Program-made: the position numbers and the translations under genes | The notes under the pieces: model-generated | Seen by the model: the letters and a program-made list of their open reading frames with translations, nothing else | Database searches by the model: none | What the model was told of the DNA's origin: nothing | NCBI GenBank assembly: GCA_039583875.1 | Contig: CM077151.1 | Span: 21,576,766 to 21,640,765 of the forward strand | Direction of reading: 5' to 3' | DNA: 64,000 bases | Source of the DNA: Platanthera guangdongensis | Taxonomy: Eukaryota; Streptophyta; Magnoliopsida; Asparagales; Orchidaceae | In this document: in pieces, positions 32,462 to 42,291 of the stretch | How the letters are laid out: every line of letters begins with the position of its first letter | How positions within the stretch are numbered: position 1 is the first letter of the stretch

Positions 32462-33616
32462 ACCCCTTTTGGCGGTTTTGTTGTCGTGCCAAACTTGCAT
32501 TCCACTGTCATGAAAAAATGCTCCCCAAGCCTAAAGCCACATGTGGATTCGCCCCTGCTCGGTACACTGTGTAAGAAGGCCACCTATTGACACCTGTACG
32601 TCGCTTATTGGGTGAGTCCAGTTTAACCGTATTTATTGGGTGACTCCAGTTTAATTATTTAATGTGTGGACCTGCAACAGTTCACGGGGTGTGCTTTGTG
32701 GTACCAAAGAAAGTTTGACGCCACATAATTATTGTTGGCCAATTCAGGACGGTGGGTTTTCAGCCTTTCGATCCCAGTACTGGAGAGGATAAAACTGTAA
32801 TTTTAAGATACCTACGAGTCCAATGAGAGCTCACCTTCCTCTCTAGTTGAAATTTCTTACATTGCAATGGGAATATCATAAACCATATAAATGATGTTAT
32901 AAAGGTAAGGGTTAAAGAATGTCACTCATTACATATTAAGTTCAATGTAAAGATTACGTGCTAAAAATATATATTTCATCAGAAACTTCGTTAAATAACC
33001 CAATCGATCATCATTAAAATAGTACAACAATCGGCACTCTTCCTTCTTCGGCGTGCGAAGCAAGGGATCCATATGCGTGTTTTCTCAGTTGATCGAACTG
33101 GTTGTGCCTGGGTCATTTTCAAGTTGTCTTAATAATATTCACTTTCATATAAAGAGTTAGCTAGCTGATATCATTTTGTCACTTTAAGGCTTGCGAGCGT
33201 ACCTTCTTACTTAGACAGCACACTAGGCTGTAAAGAGTTGAGGTGGGACTTCACTTTATGATTCAACTCAATAATGTAACACCACAAGTGCAACAAATAT
33301 ATGCATATACGCATGCATACATACATACATACATACATATAGTATATTAGTGACAAACGTGTGGCTCCATCCCTACGGCCAATCGTGAGAGTACCTCAAC
33401 TATGATATATGTGGAGCTCCACCTCTATGAATTAATTAATACAACTTAAAATAAATACAATATCAATTATTTTATTTTAATGTATATATTATCATTCGTG
33501 CTAAATTAATTTTAATAAAGTTGATGAGATTGAAGACATCTCCTCGAAAATACCGCTGACATGCTTATTGATAGTCTTTCTTGAAAAGACCATTGACATG
33601 TGTCATGATAGTCTAC
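32462..33616. other. AT-rich spacer
   Basis: A short (ACAT)n microsatellite lies at 33315-33340. No domain-bearing frame and no paired termini were found. Confidence 0.4.
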
Positions 33617-33624
33617 TATAATAG

Positions 33625-33922
33625 CAGTGACGGATCCAGAAAATTAATAATGGAGGTGCACAAATTGATAATGGGGGTGCACACAAATGTTTTTTGAATG
33701 TGACGTTCTAAAAATTTTAATATGGGGGGCCAGACATCAACTTTAAAAAAAAATTTAACGTTTCGATCTTATCGGAGCTGTATTCCCCTTATCTGGCCAC
33801 CGTTTTTGACGTTTAAGTAGTCAAAATCCATTACCTCGACGAGAGGAATTCAAATACACTAACCATTTTGAAAAATAATGGGGGTGCCAGTGTCCCTCGG
33901 GCCCCCTCTGGATCCGCCCCTG
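33625..33922. mobile_element. hAT-like MITE with perfect 8-bp TSD
   Basis: TIRs CAGTGACGGATCCAGA and, complemented, CAGGGGCGGATCCAGAGG. Flanked by TATAATAG at 33617-33624 and 33923-33930. The right end shares GGGACACTGGC with the repeats at 272-800. Confidence 0.9.
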
Positions 33923-34748
33923 TATAATAGGTTTATGAGCTCTACTTGTTGATGCGCGGAAACGTCGCGGGGCACCAGCCAGCTAACACGGAGGGGGTGT
34001 TCGATCTCACAAGCTAGGAGAGGAGGAAAGGAGGAAAGGAAGGAAGCCTCTGAGTGCTCGAGAGTGGAGCAAACGGCTTGTCAAAGAGGGTTGCGGGGAT
34101 AGAGGAGAGAAGCTTGATCAACAGAGCGGGTTGATCAGGAGAGGAGAAGGAGGTTGACCAGGAGCTGTCGAGCAGACGGCTAATGGACGGTTGTGCTTGC
34201 AGGTTGGATGCCGAGGAGAGCTGAGCTGAGAAGAAGTCTGCTGAGCAGAGGAGCAAGACTTGCTGAGCAGAGGAGCAAGGCTTGCTGAGCAGAGGGAAGA
34301 ATAAGGGGGGCCGCTAGCAGCGGCAACAACACACTTCGCCCGCCGCGGCCTAAATGCCACTCCTGCGACGGGCTTTCCTTTTATTAATAGCTAGAGATTA
34401 CAAGCTTACAAGTACACCTTTACAACAAAATCACTTAAAGGGTACAAGGAGAAGCTGGCGGCTAAGAGAGAAGAAAGTGCCAGAAAGCAGGAGAGAAGCT
34501 GGCAGAGACTAAGTAAAATAGTCTGCTAGCTGCTGGAGGACTGAGAAACTGAGTCTGCAGAGGGCTGCTGGCAAGCTGCTGAAGAGCTGCTGGAGAGCTG
34601 CGCGGACAGGAAATTGAGTCCGCAGAGCTTGCTGGAGGAGGCGATGACGGACTGCGCGGACTGGAAAACGGAGTCCGCAGGGCTTGCTGGCAGGACTTGC
34701 AGGATCCTCCAACCGTCTGGCGTGATGCAGAATGAGAGGCACCATGGG

Positions 34749-34758
34749 CTATTTATAG
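34749..34758 (-). promoter_or_regulatory. LTR TATA box, minus strand
   Basis: CTATAAATAG on the minus strand; the same box is at 40603-40612 in the 5' LTR, where it would drive the element's transcript leftwards into gag. Confidence 0.75.
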
Positions 34759-34894
34759 GCCCAGGGAAGTTCTTCTAGAAGCGGGGCCCAGTGACATCAG
34801 CATGACGACCTGCGCGGACTCCGCGGACAGAGATTTTGCGTCCGCCACTGTCGAGCGATGAAGCAGTCGGAAGGACCCACCTGCAGAGAATTGG

Positions 34895-35720
34895 AGGGCG
34901 CCCCCTAGCGGGCGACCTGGGCGGACTCCGGGAGGAGTCCACCCGGCAGGCCGGAGGCCGCCCCCTAGCGGGCGGCCTGGGCGGACTCCGGGTGGAGTCC
35001 GCCCGGCTGGAGCCGGGGCCGCCCCCTAGCGGGCGGCCTGGGCGGACTCCGGGTGGAGTCCGCCCGGCTGGAGCCGGGGCCGCCCCCTAGCGGGCGGCCT
35101 GGGCGGACTCCGGGTGGGGTCCGCCCGGCTGGAGCCGGGGCCGCCCCCTAGCGGGCGGCCTGGGCGGACTCCGGGTGGAGTCCGCCCGGCTGGAGCCGGG
35201 GCCGCCCCCTAGCGGGCGGCCTGGGTGGACTCCGGGTGGAGTCCGCCCGGCTGGAGCCGGGGCCGCCCCCTAGCGGGCGGCCTGGGCGGACTCCGGGTGG
35301 AGTCCGCCCGGCTGGAGCCGGGGCCGCCCCCTAGCGGGCGGCCTGGGCGGACTCCGGGTGGAGTCCGCCCGGCTGGAGCCGGGGCCGCCCCCTAGCGGGC
35401 GGCCTGGGCGGACTCCAGGGGGAGTCCGCCCGGCAGGGCGCGGCCGCCCCCTAGCGGGCGGCCTGGGCGGACTCCATGGGGAGTCCGCCCGGAAGACGGG
35501 TAGAGGCCGCCCCCTAGCGGGCAGCCTGGGCGGACTCCAGGGGGAGTCCGCCCGGCTGGCCTGGCCGCCCCCTTGCGGGCGGCCTGGGCGGACTCCAGGG
35601 GGAGTCCTCCCGGCAGGCGGGCAGAGGCCGCCCCGGGTGGGCGGCCTCGGCGGACGGCGGCAGGAGGCCGCCGCCCCTCGGGCAGCAGGGAGGTCGCCCC
35701 CGATGGGCGTCCTCGACGGA
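34895..35720. repeat. 61-bp palindromic tandem array in 3' LTR
   Basis: About 13 copies, period 61, of GCCGCCCCCTAGCGGGCGGC followed by GGACTCCGGGTGGAGTCC and a short GGCTGGAGCCG linker. Both named blocks are near-perfect dyads, so each unit can form two hairpins. Later units vary (GGACTCCAGGGGGAGTCC). Single-base variants mark individual units. Confidence 0.93.
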
Positions 35721-36299
35721 CGGCGGTAGGAGACTGCCGCCCCTTGGGCGAAAATGGGAGGCCGCTCCTGGCAATGCTGTTGGCGGACTCCTGCAAGGAA
35801 AAGACTGTATGATTAGCGGACCTAACTGCATGTCCCGCGAGGGTGAGCCATGGGAATAGCTCGCCGTCCCGCAGGGCACGCGGTTGCTAGGAGACCTAGG
35901 CGGATAGGGAAGACTGTCCGCCTACGCTGGGACCCATCGCGATCAAAAAGGGAGAATCTAAGGGTCACGATGAGCCAGCTGGCCACCTTGGGAAGGATCG
36001 CCGATTTCTGGGTTAACATAATCCCCGCACTTTTTCAAGTTCTGCAAAAGAACTTCGAAAAAGTTGGAGACCCACGAAAATCGTGATCCACCCCAACGGA
36101 AGAAGAGGAGCAAGGAGAGACAGAACCTGAAGACTCTCCTTAGAAGCTTGGTGCTTCCTGTCTATTTTCCTGCAAAAGGAAAGTTAGGATAAGCATGTAT
36201 GGGTGGTACATCGAGTGTGTACCTGAATTTGCTTTTGCAAAATGAAGAAGGCGTGTATTCTGTAAGTGTTCTGCAAAACAAAAGTGAGGAAAACAGAAA

Positions 36300-36610
36300 G
36301 GCGTAACAACTTGCAAGTACCTGGAAGGGACCTGCAAGTCTTTGCTGGTTTCTGCAAAAGAAGAGTTAGGAGCATGCACAATATATGAGAGTAACTTGCA
36401 AGTACCTGTGAAGAAACTTGCAAGGGTTTGAGGATCTCTGCAAGAAGAGAGTTAAGAGCAGGTATCGTATATAAAAACAAGCTGCAAGTACCTGGATGAG
36501 GCTTGCAGGTGTTTGCTAATCTCTGCAAGAAGAGAAGTTAGGAACCAATAAGATATGAAAATAACTTGCAAGTACCTGTGAAGAGAAGGCTTGCAAGTGT
36601 TAACTGTAGA
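36300..36610. repeat. Tandem repeat of about 85 bp behind gag, four copies
   Basis: CTTGCAAGTACCTG begins units at about 36310, 36395, 36482 and 36565. Each unit also has TCTGCAAGAAGAG-type sequence, and a diverged copy extends left to about 36140. Non-coding. Confidence 0.85.
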
Positions 36611-36964
36611 CTGTTAACTGTTGATAAGTTAACTGTTGACAAGATAAGGCCGATATGACCAATTAGCAAGAAAAGTGCCTGATGAATATTATTATGAAGC
36701 CCAGACCAATAAACTGAGTGTTGACTGCTGACAGATATGACTGGATAATAATAGCATGGCTGATAGCACTTGAGCAAATAATGTAGAGGAGATGAGAGCA
36801 ATAGAGCTTATATGAGTAGAGTGCGAGTCATCATCCTGATAGAGCTTTGAATAAGCAATTCATATAGGATGAGCACGAGCAAAGTGACTGCTGAAAATCC
36901 TTTTGGTAGGTCGGATTAACCTGTTCACCTGCGAAAGGAGGGAAGAGAGAAAAGGAGGGCTGCA

Positions 36965-37385
36965 CCCGGAATGATTAAAGTGGGTTGAATGCTGCCACAG
37001 GTGTTCCCCGTGGGCCTTATGCATCACTTGCCCGAGAAATCATACCGAGTATAGTCCTACTCAAAGCGGGCTGGCCGCGCATCCTCAAGGAGGGGGGAAA
37101 AGGAAAAAAGAGGTCCATGTTCGGAATGACTACAGAGGGTTGAATGCTGCCACAGGTGTTCCCCGTGGGCCTTATGCATCACTTGCCCGAAAAATCATTC
37201 CGAGTATGGTCCTGCTCGAAGCGGGAAAGGAAAAAGAGGTCCATGTTCGGAATGACTAAAGAAGGTTGAATGCTGCCACAGGTGTTCCCCGTGGGCCTTA
37301 TGCATCACTGGCCTGAGAAAGTCATTCCGAGTATGGTCCTGCTCAAAGCGGGCTGGCCGCGCATCCTCAAGGAGGGCACAAAGCA
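36965..37385. repeat. Tandem repeat of 126-156 bp behind gag, three copies
   Basis: GTTGAATGCTGCCACAGGTG starts units at about 36983, 37139 and 37265. Each continues with TTCCCCGTGGGCCTTATGC and a CCGAGTATGGTCCTGCTC block; units differ by an internal 30-bp loss. Confidence 0.88.
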
Positions 37386-38110
37386 AGGGAAGGTCCTGAG
37401 AAGGACCGCTGGAAGCAAGGAAGATCCTGAGAAGGATCGCTAGAAACTCTGCTCTCTTGCCCTGGGCACAAGCATCACTGATCAAGGAGACAGGTTGCGC
37501 CAAGAGGCCTATATTGTCTGTGTATTGATCAGTGGAGTTGTGAGAACCCGAGAGGCATGGATCGAGGATACCGGAGAGAGTTATTCGGCCACCACAGTTG
37601 AAGGATGATCCAAGAGACAAGGCTACGCTTGATCGCCATTGCTTGTCCAGCGAAGATCATCCTAACCGTAGTGTTTCCTATAAGACGCACAGCAGAGCTA
37701 ACACATGGGGCTCCCCTAGCACACACTCTGTGTCAGATGCTGGCTAGGATCCTAAGCCTGAAGCCCATAATCGTAGATGAACTGCTCCCACTACACACAT
37801 GGGTATACTCCCGCCATATGTGGTCGAAGCGGTAGTGCGAGAACAAACTACGGAGGGAACGTTTCAGACTCGGCGAAATCTCATTGGCGTATTGATCCAG
37901 GGAGAGAGAGAGAGAGGCAACAAAAAGGGAACTGTGTCAGTACAGGATCTCTGAATAAAGCTTTGCAGAAAAGCAGGAAAACACTGAGAAGTGTTGTAAT
38001 GAAAATGTTTGAAAGAGGGAGTAAGGGTTGAGATAACCCCTGTAGGTTGTAAGGAGCTCTGGAGGACTGTGAAGTCCATCGCTTTGGAGGACTGTGAAGT
38101 CCTTGCTAGT

Positions 38111-39748
38111 TTAGAATAGCCTTCCTAGCACGCCCTCATCATCGGCGTCGAAGCATTCGACTTCTTGGTTGACAATGAGGAGAGGAGGCTCTTCGACGTG
38201 ATTCACTGCCCTTGAGGAGCAAGGAACATCTGAAATTTCTTTGCCCTTTGACGTTGATGGGTCAGGGCGATCTTCTTTAGGGAGCAAGTCATGCATCTTG
38301 CCCTGCCGGAGCATCCTTTGCACAAGCTGACGGAATGCTCGGCAGTTTTCTGTTCGATGGCCTGGCTCTTTGTGGAATTCACAATAAGGCTCTGAGTCTC
38401 TAGACCTCTGATCTGCTGGCCGGTAGGGCTTCTTATAGCTTGCCCTGTCTTTCATGATCTGCACTACCTCTTGCACGACGTCGTCGAGATCCGACTCATG
38501 CAAGTCATCGTCTTGCTGCTGTTGGACAGTTGCTGTTTGAGAAGGAGCTAGCGGTAGCAATGGATCTTGAGCATCGCGGCCCGGGAAGGAGTATCGCTGG
38601 CGATGAAGCCTTCTCTCCTTCCTTGAGTGAGCTGGGAAATGATTGTAAGGAGACCTTGGAGGTTGCTTGCGAAACGGATCTTTCTCTGATACGAGCTTGG
38701 AGACGAAGCCTGGATTGCTCTTCTCGCCTCGGATGTACGAGTTGGCTAGAGCGATCAGCTCTTGGTATGTCCTCGGAGCACGGACATTAGCTTCAAACTT
38801 GAGAGGCCCTTCGCGAAGACCATGGATAAGAGCCACTCGGTACATTTCTTGATCAACGATTTCGATGTCCAGAATCTCTCTCTGGAATCGATCAACAAAT
38901 TGAGACCAAGTTTCATCACTGCGCTGTCTGATCTCAAAGAGGGCTTCAGGACCGCCCTTTCTCTTGGAGGAGGTAGAGAATCTGAGAAGGAACTCTCTAC
39001 GCAGATCGAGGAAGGAACTGATGGAGTGAGGACGGAGGCCATAGAACCAATCCCTCACTTGCCCATCAAAGGTTGTCACAAGGAGCTTGCACTTGGTTGC
39101 ATCTGACAGAGTCTTGAGAGCAACAGCTGATTCAAAGGCTTGAAGATGCTTTACTGGATCAGTCTCTCCTGTATAGATTGGCAGTCGAGGCTCTCTGAAG
39201 TTTGCTGGAGTAGGTTCAAGGCGAACACTCTCAATGAAGGGCGACGGCTCTTCCTGCTCTCCCACAGCATAGGGATCAAAGGGAGCATAGGCTGCAGCTG
39301 CAAAAGAAGCAGGGGGGTAGAAAGGAAAAGTTGCTGCAGGGGGAGCAGAGGCAGGAGCTGGGGGGCAAGGATGACTTCCTTGAAAGTTGAGAAATCTAGC
39401 AGGACTTCCCCGGGCTGCTTGCCGGAAGAAGTTTTGGCGAGCGGCAAACTCTTCATCTTGAGTTCGCAAAGGAGCAGCAGGACCTTGCGGGAAGGTCGGG
39501 GTGTAAGGCGGATAGAACGGAGGACAAGCTTGAGAATAAGCTTGCTTATGCTCTGATGTTGGCGTTGGGTTGATTGGAGCAGCTGGAGCAGCTGCTGGAC
39601 GAGAGTCTAACCGCTGCGTGATCGCAGCAAGAACTTGGTTGATTGCTTGGAACTGTTGAGCATTCTCACGGCGCGACTGCTCAAAAGCTTCCCAGAGAGG
39701 ATCTTCACTGGGACTTGGAGCAAAGTTCTCGGCTGATTGATCTGACAT
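38111..39748 (-). CDS. gag: Intact retrotransposon gag protein, 545 aa
   Basis: Gag packages element RNA into cytoplasmic particles. Residues about 16-48 look helical (coiled-coil-like), and 50-175 are Pro/Ala-rich. The Retrotrans_gag core runs from about 184 (FREPRLPIYTGETDPVKHL) through VRDWF at 231-235 and LRFSTSSKRKGGPEALFEIR to about 345. A basic, Arg-rich linker follows, with Q/D-rich and acidic stretches around 405-430. Near 455-469 is YCEFHKEPGHRTENC, a zinc-knuckle-like motif with His in place of the second Cys, also seen in the broken gag at 23097-24556. The ATG lies 52 bp inside the element and is the first in frame. The stop at 38111 is not followed by any protease or polymerase frame. 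This is the only uninterrupted long TE gene in the window, consistent with recent selection or very recent insertion. Confidence 0.93.
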   Translation of the reverse strand: MSDQSAENFAPSPSEDPLWEAFEQSRRENAQQFQAINQVLAAITQRLDSRPAAAPAAPINPTPTSEHKQAYSQACPPFYPPYTPTFPQGPAAPLRTQDEEFAARQNFFRQAARGSPARFLNFQGSHPCPPAPASAPPAATFPFYPPASFAAAAYAPFDPYAVGEQEEPSPFIESVRLEPTPANFREPRLPIYTGETDPVKHLQAFESAVALKTLSDATKCKLLVTTFDGQVRDWFYGLRPHSISSFLDLRREFLLRFSTSSKRKGGPEALFEIRQRSDETWSQFVDRFQREILDIEIVDQEMYRVALIHGLREGPLKFEANVRAPRTYQELIALANSYIRGEKSNPGFVSKLVSEKDPFRKQPPRSPYNHFPAHSRKERRLHRQRYSFPGRDAQDPLLPLAPSQTATVQQQQDDDLHESDLDDVVQEVVQIMKDRASYKKPYRPADQRSRDSEPYCEFHKEPGHRTENCRAFRQLVQRMLRQGKMHDLLPKEDRPDPSTSKGKEISDVPCSSRAVNHVEEPPLLIVNQEVECFDADDEGVLGRLF

Positions 39749-39800
39749 GGCTAACTGTCGCTATTCACCGTCTGACCGGATCTGAAGGCCGCGTGTTAAC

Positions 39801-41872
39801 TGTTGATGCGCGGAAACGTCGCGGGGCACCAGCCAGCTAACACGGAGGGGGTGTTCGATCTCACAAGCTAGGAGAGGAGGAAAGGAGGAAAGGAAGGAAG
39901 CCTCTGAGTGCTCGAGAGTGGAGCAAACGGCTTGTCAAAGAGGGTTGCGGGGATAGAGGAGAGAAGCTTGATCAACAGAGCGGGTTGATCAGGAGAGGAG
40001 AAGGAGGTTGACCAGGAGCTGTCGAGCAGACGGCTAATGGAAGGTTGTGCTTGCAGGTTGGATGCCGAGGAGAGCTGAGCTGAGAAGAAGTCTGCTGAGC
40101 AGAGGAGCAAGACTTGCTGAGCAGAGGAGCAAGACTTGCTGAGCAGAGGGAAGAATAAGGGGGGCCGCTAGCAGCGGCAACAACACACTTCGCCCGCCGC
40201 GGCCTAAATGCCACTCCTGCGACGGGCTTTCCTTTTATTAATAGCTAGAGATTACAAGCTTACAAGTACACCTTTACAACAAAATCACTTAAAGGGTACA
40301 AGGAGAAGCTGGCGGCTAAGAGAGAAGAAAGTGCCAGAAAGCAGGGGAGAAGCTGGCAGAGACTAAGTAAAATAGTCTGCTAGCTGCTGGAGGACTGAGA
40401 AACTGAGTCTGCAGAGGGCTGCTGGCAAGCTGCTGAAGAGCTGCTGGAGAGCTGCGCGGACAGGAAATTGAGTCCGCAGAGCTTGCTGGAGGAGGCGATG
40501 ACGGACTGCGCGGACTGGAAAACGGAGTCCGCAGGGCTTGCTGGCAGGACTTGCAGGATCCTCCAACCATCTGGCGCGATGCAGAATGAGAGGCACCATG
40601 GGCTATTTATAGGCCCAGGGAAGTTCTTCTAGAAGCGGGGCCCAGTGACATCAGCATGACGACCTGCGCGGACTCCGCGGACAGAGATTTTGCGTCCGCC
40701 ACTGTCGAGCGATGAAGCAGTCGGAAGGACCCACCTGCAGAGAATTGGAGGGCGCCCCCTAGCGGGCGACCTGGGCGGACTCCGGGAGGAGTCCGCCCGG
40801 CAGGCCGGAGGCCGCCCCCTAGCGGGCGGCCTGGGCGGACTCCGGGTGGAGTCCGCCCGGCTGGAGCCGGGGCCGCCCCCTAGCGGGCGGCCTGGGCGGA
40901 CTCCGGGTGGAGTCCGCCCGGCTGGAGCCGGGGCCGCCCCCTAGCGGGCGGCCTGGGCGGACTCCGGGTGGGGTCCGCCCGGCTGGAGCCGGGGCCGCCC
41001 CCTAGCGGGCGGCCTGGGCGGACTCCGGGTGGGGTCCGCCCGGCTGGAGCCGGGGCCGCCCCCTAGCGGGCGGCCTGGGCGGACTCCGGGTGGAGTCCGC
41101 CCGGTTGGAGCCGGGGCCGCCCCCTAGCGGGCGGCCTGGGCGGACTCCGGGTGGAGTCCGCCCGGCTGGAGCCGGGGCCGCCCCCTAGCGGGCGGCCTGG
41201 GCGGACTCCGGGTGGAGTCCGCCCGGCTGGAGCCGGGGCCGCCCCCTAGCGGGCGGCCTGGGCGGACTCCAGGGGGAGTCCGCCCGGCAGGGCGCGGCCG
41301 CCCCCTAGCGGGCGGCCTGGGCGGACTCCATGGGGAGTCCGCCCGGAAGACGGGTAGAGGCCGCCCCCTAGCGGGCGGCCTGGGCGGACTCCAGGGGGAG
41401 TCCGCCCGGCTGGCCTGGCCGCCCCCTTGCGGGCGGCCTGGGCGGACTCCAGGGGGAGTCCGCCCGGCAGGCGGGCAGAGGCCGCCCCGGGTGGGCGGCC
41501 TCGGCGGACGGCGGCAGGAGGCCGCCGCCCCTCGGGCAGCAGGGAGGTCGCCCCCGATGGGCGTCCTCGACGGACGGCGGTAGGAGACTGCCGCCCCTTG
41601 GGCGAAAATGGGAGGCCGCTCCTGGCAATGCTGTTGGCGGACTCCTGCAAGGAAAAGACTGTATGATTAGCGGACCTAACCGCATGTCCCGCGAGGGTGA
41701 GCCATGGGAATAGCTCGCCGTCCCGCAGGGCACGCGGTTGCTAGGAGACCTAGGCGGATAGGGAAGACTGTCCGCCTACGCTGGGACCCATCGCGATCAA
41801 AAAGGGAGAATCTAAGGGTCACGATGAGCCAGCTGGCCACCTTGGGAAGGATCGCCGATTTCTGGGTTAACA
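39801..41872 (-). repeat. 5' LTR of the 34-kb element
   Basis: 2072 bp. TATA box CTATAAATAG on minus at 40603-40612. Holds the same 61-bp array (about 40750-41575). The array has two GGGTGGGGTCC variant units where the 3' LTR has one. Confidence 0.94.
40750..41575. repeat. 61-bp palindromic tandem array in 5' LTR
   Basis: Same unit and about the same copy number as 34895-35720, with a few unit-specific differences. Array length has stayed stable since insertion, unlike the arrays of the 21.5-kb element. Confidence 0.93.
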
Positions 41873-41877
41873 CTACT

Positions 41878-42288
41878 AACAACATTTTTTTATGAAATTT
41901 CATCATTATTTTTAATTTGAGAATATAGTGTAATTAAACTAATTACATAAATGAACATTATATTTTATTTTTAAAAAAATATATTATAATATATGTTAAG
42001 TTATTAGGATAAAAGAAACATGCTATTTATCATGATTTTGAATGTTGCAACAAAGCCAAATTTTTTCGTATAATAGTGAAAAATATCTAAACATAAATAG
42101 GCGATTACCAAAGTTAAGGTTGCATGTGTTAACTACTGTTAGTTCTAAGAAGAGAGTGAGCTAGGAGCTCTAGTTTTTTGTGTTAATTAGCGGGAGTTTT
42201 CAGCTTTTTGAATTAACTTAAAGTTGAGAAAGCTTCTCAAAGTAAAATAAAAGCATGTGGCGTCCTCTACACATGTATGATGTGAAAC
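41878..42288. other. AT-rich spacer
   Basis: No features seen beyond AT-richness. Confidence 0.4.
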
Positions 42289-42291
42289 TAA

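Larger units (their letters stand above)
33957..36018 (-). repeat. 3' LTR of the 34-kb element
   Basis: 2062 bp. Contains a minus-strand TATA box CTATAAATAG (34749-34758) and a 61-bp array (about 34895-35720) in the part upstream of that promoter. Long frames on both strands (e.g. 34836-35090, 35392-35796) follow the array only. Confidence 0.94.
33957..41872 (-). mobile_element. Complete gag-only LTR retrotransposon (TR-GAG), minus strand
   Basis: Perfect 5-bp TSD CTACT (33952-33956 and 41873-41877). LTRs 33957-36018 and 39801-41872 begin TGTTAACCCAG and end GCGCATCAACA on the minus strand and differ at few sites by eye, so the insertion is recent. The interior (36019-39800) has one gag ORF (39748-38111), then about 2 kb of non-coding DNA with two tandem-repeat sets and a polypurine tract (AAAAAGTGCGGGGATTA, minus, about 36035-36019). 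No pol domain is present. The bases after the 5' LTR (GTTAACACGCGG) do not form a normal TGG-starting primer site. Confidence 0.94.

Noticed and set aside
34895..35720. Rho-independent terminators or rRNA-like hairpins in the 61-bp array
   Set aside because: The hairpins lack T-runs and lie in a plant LTR; the repetition explains them better.
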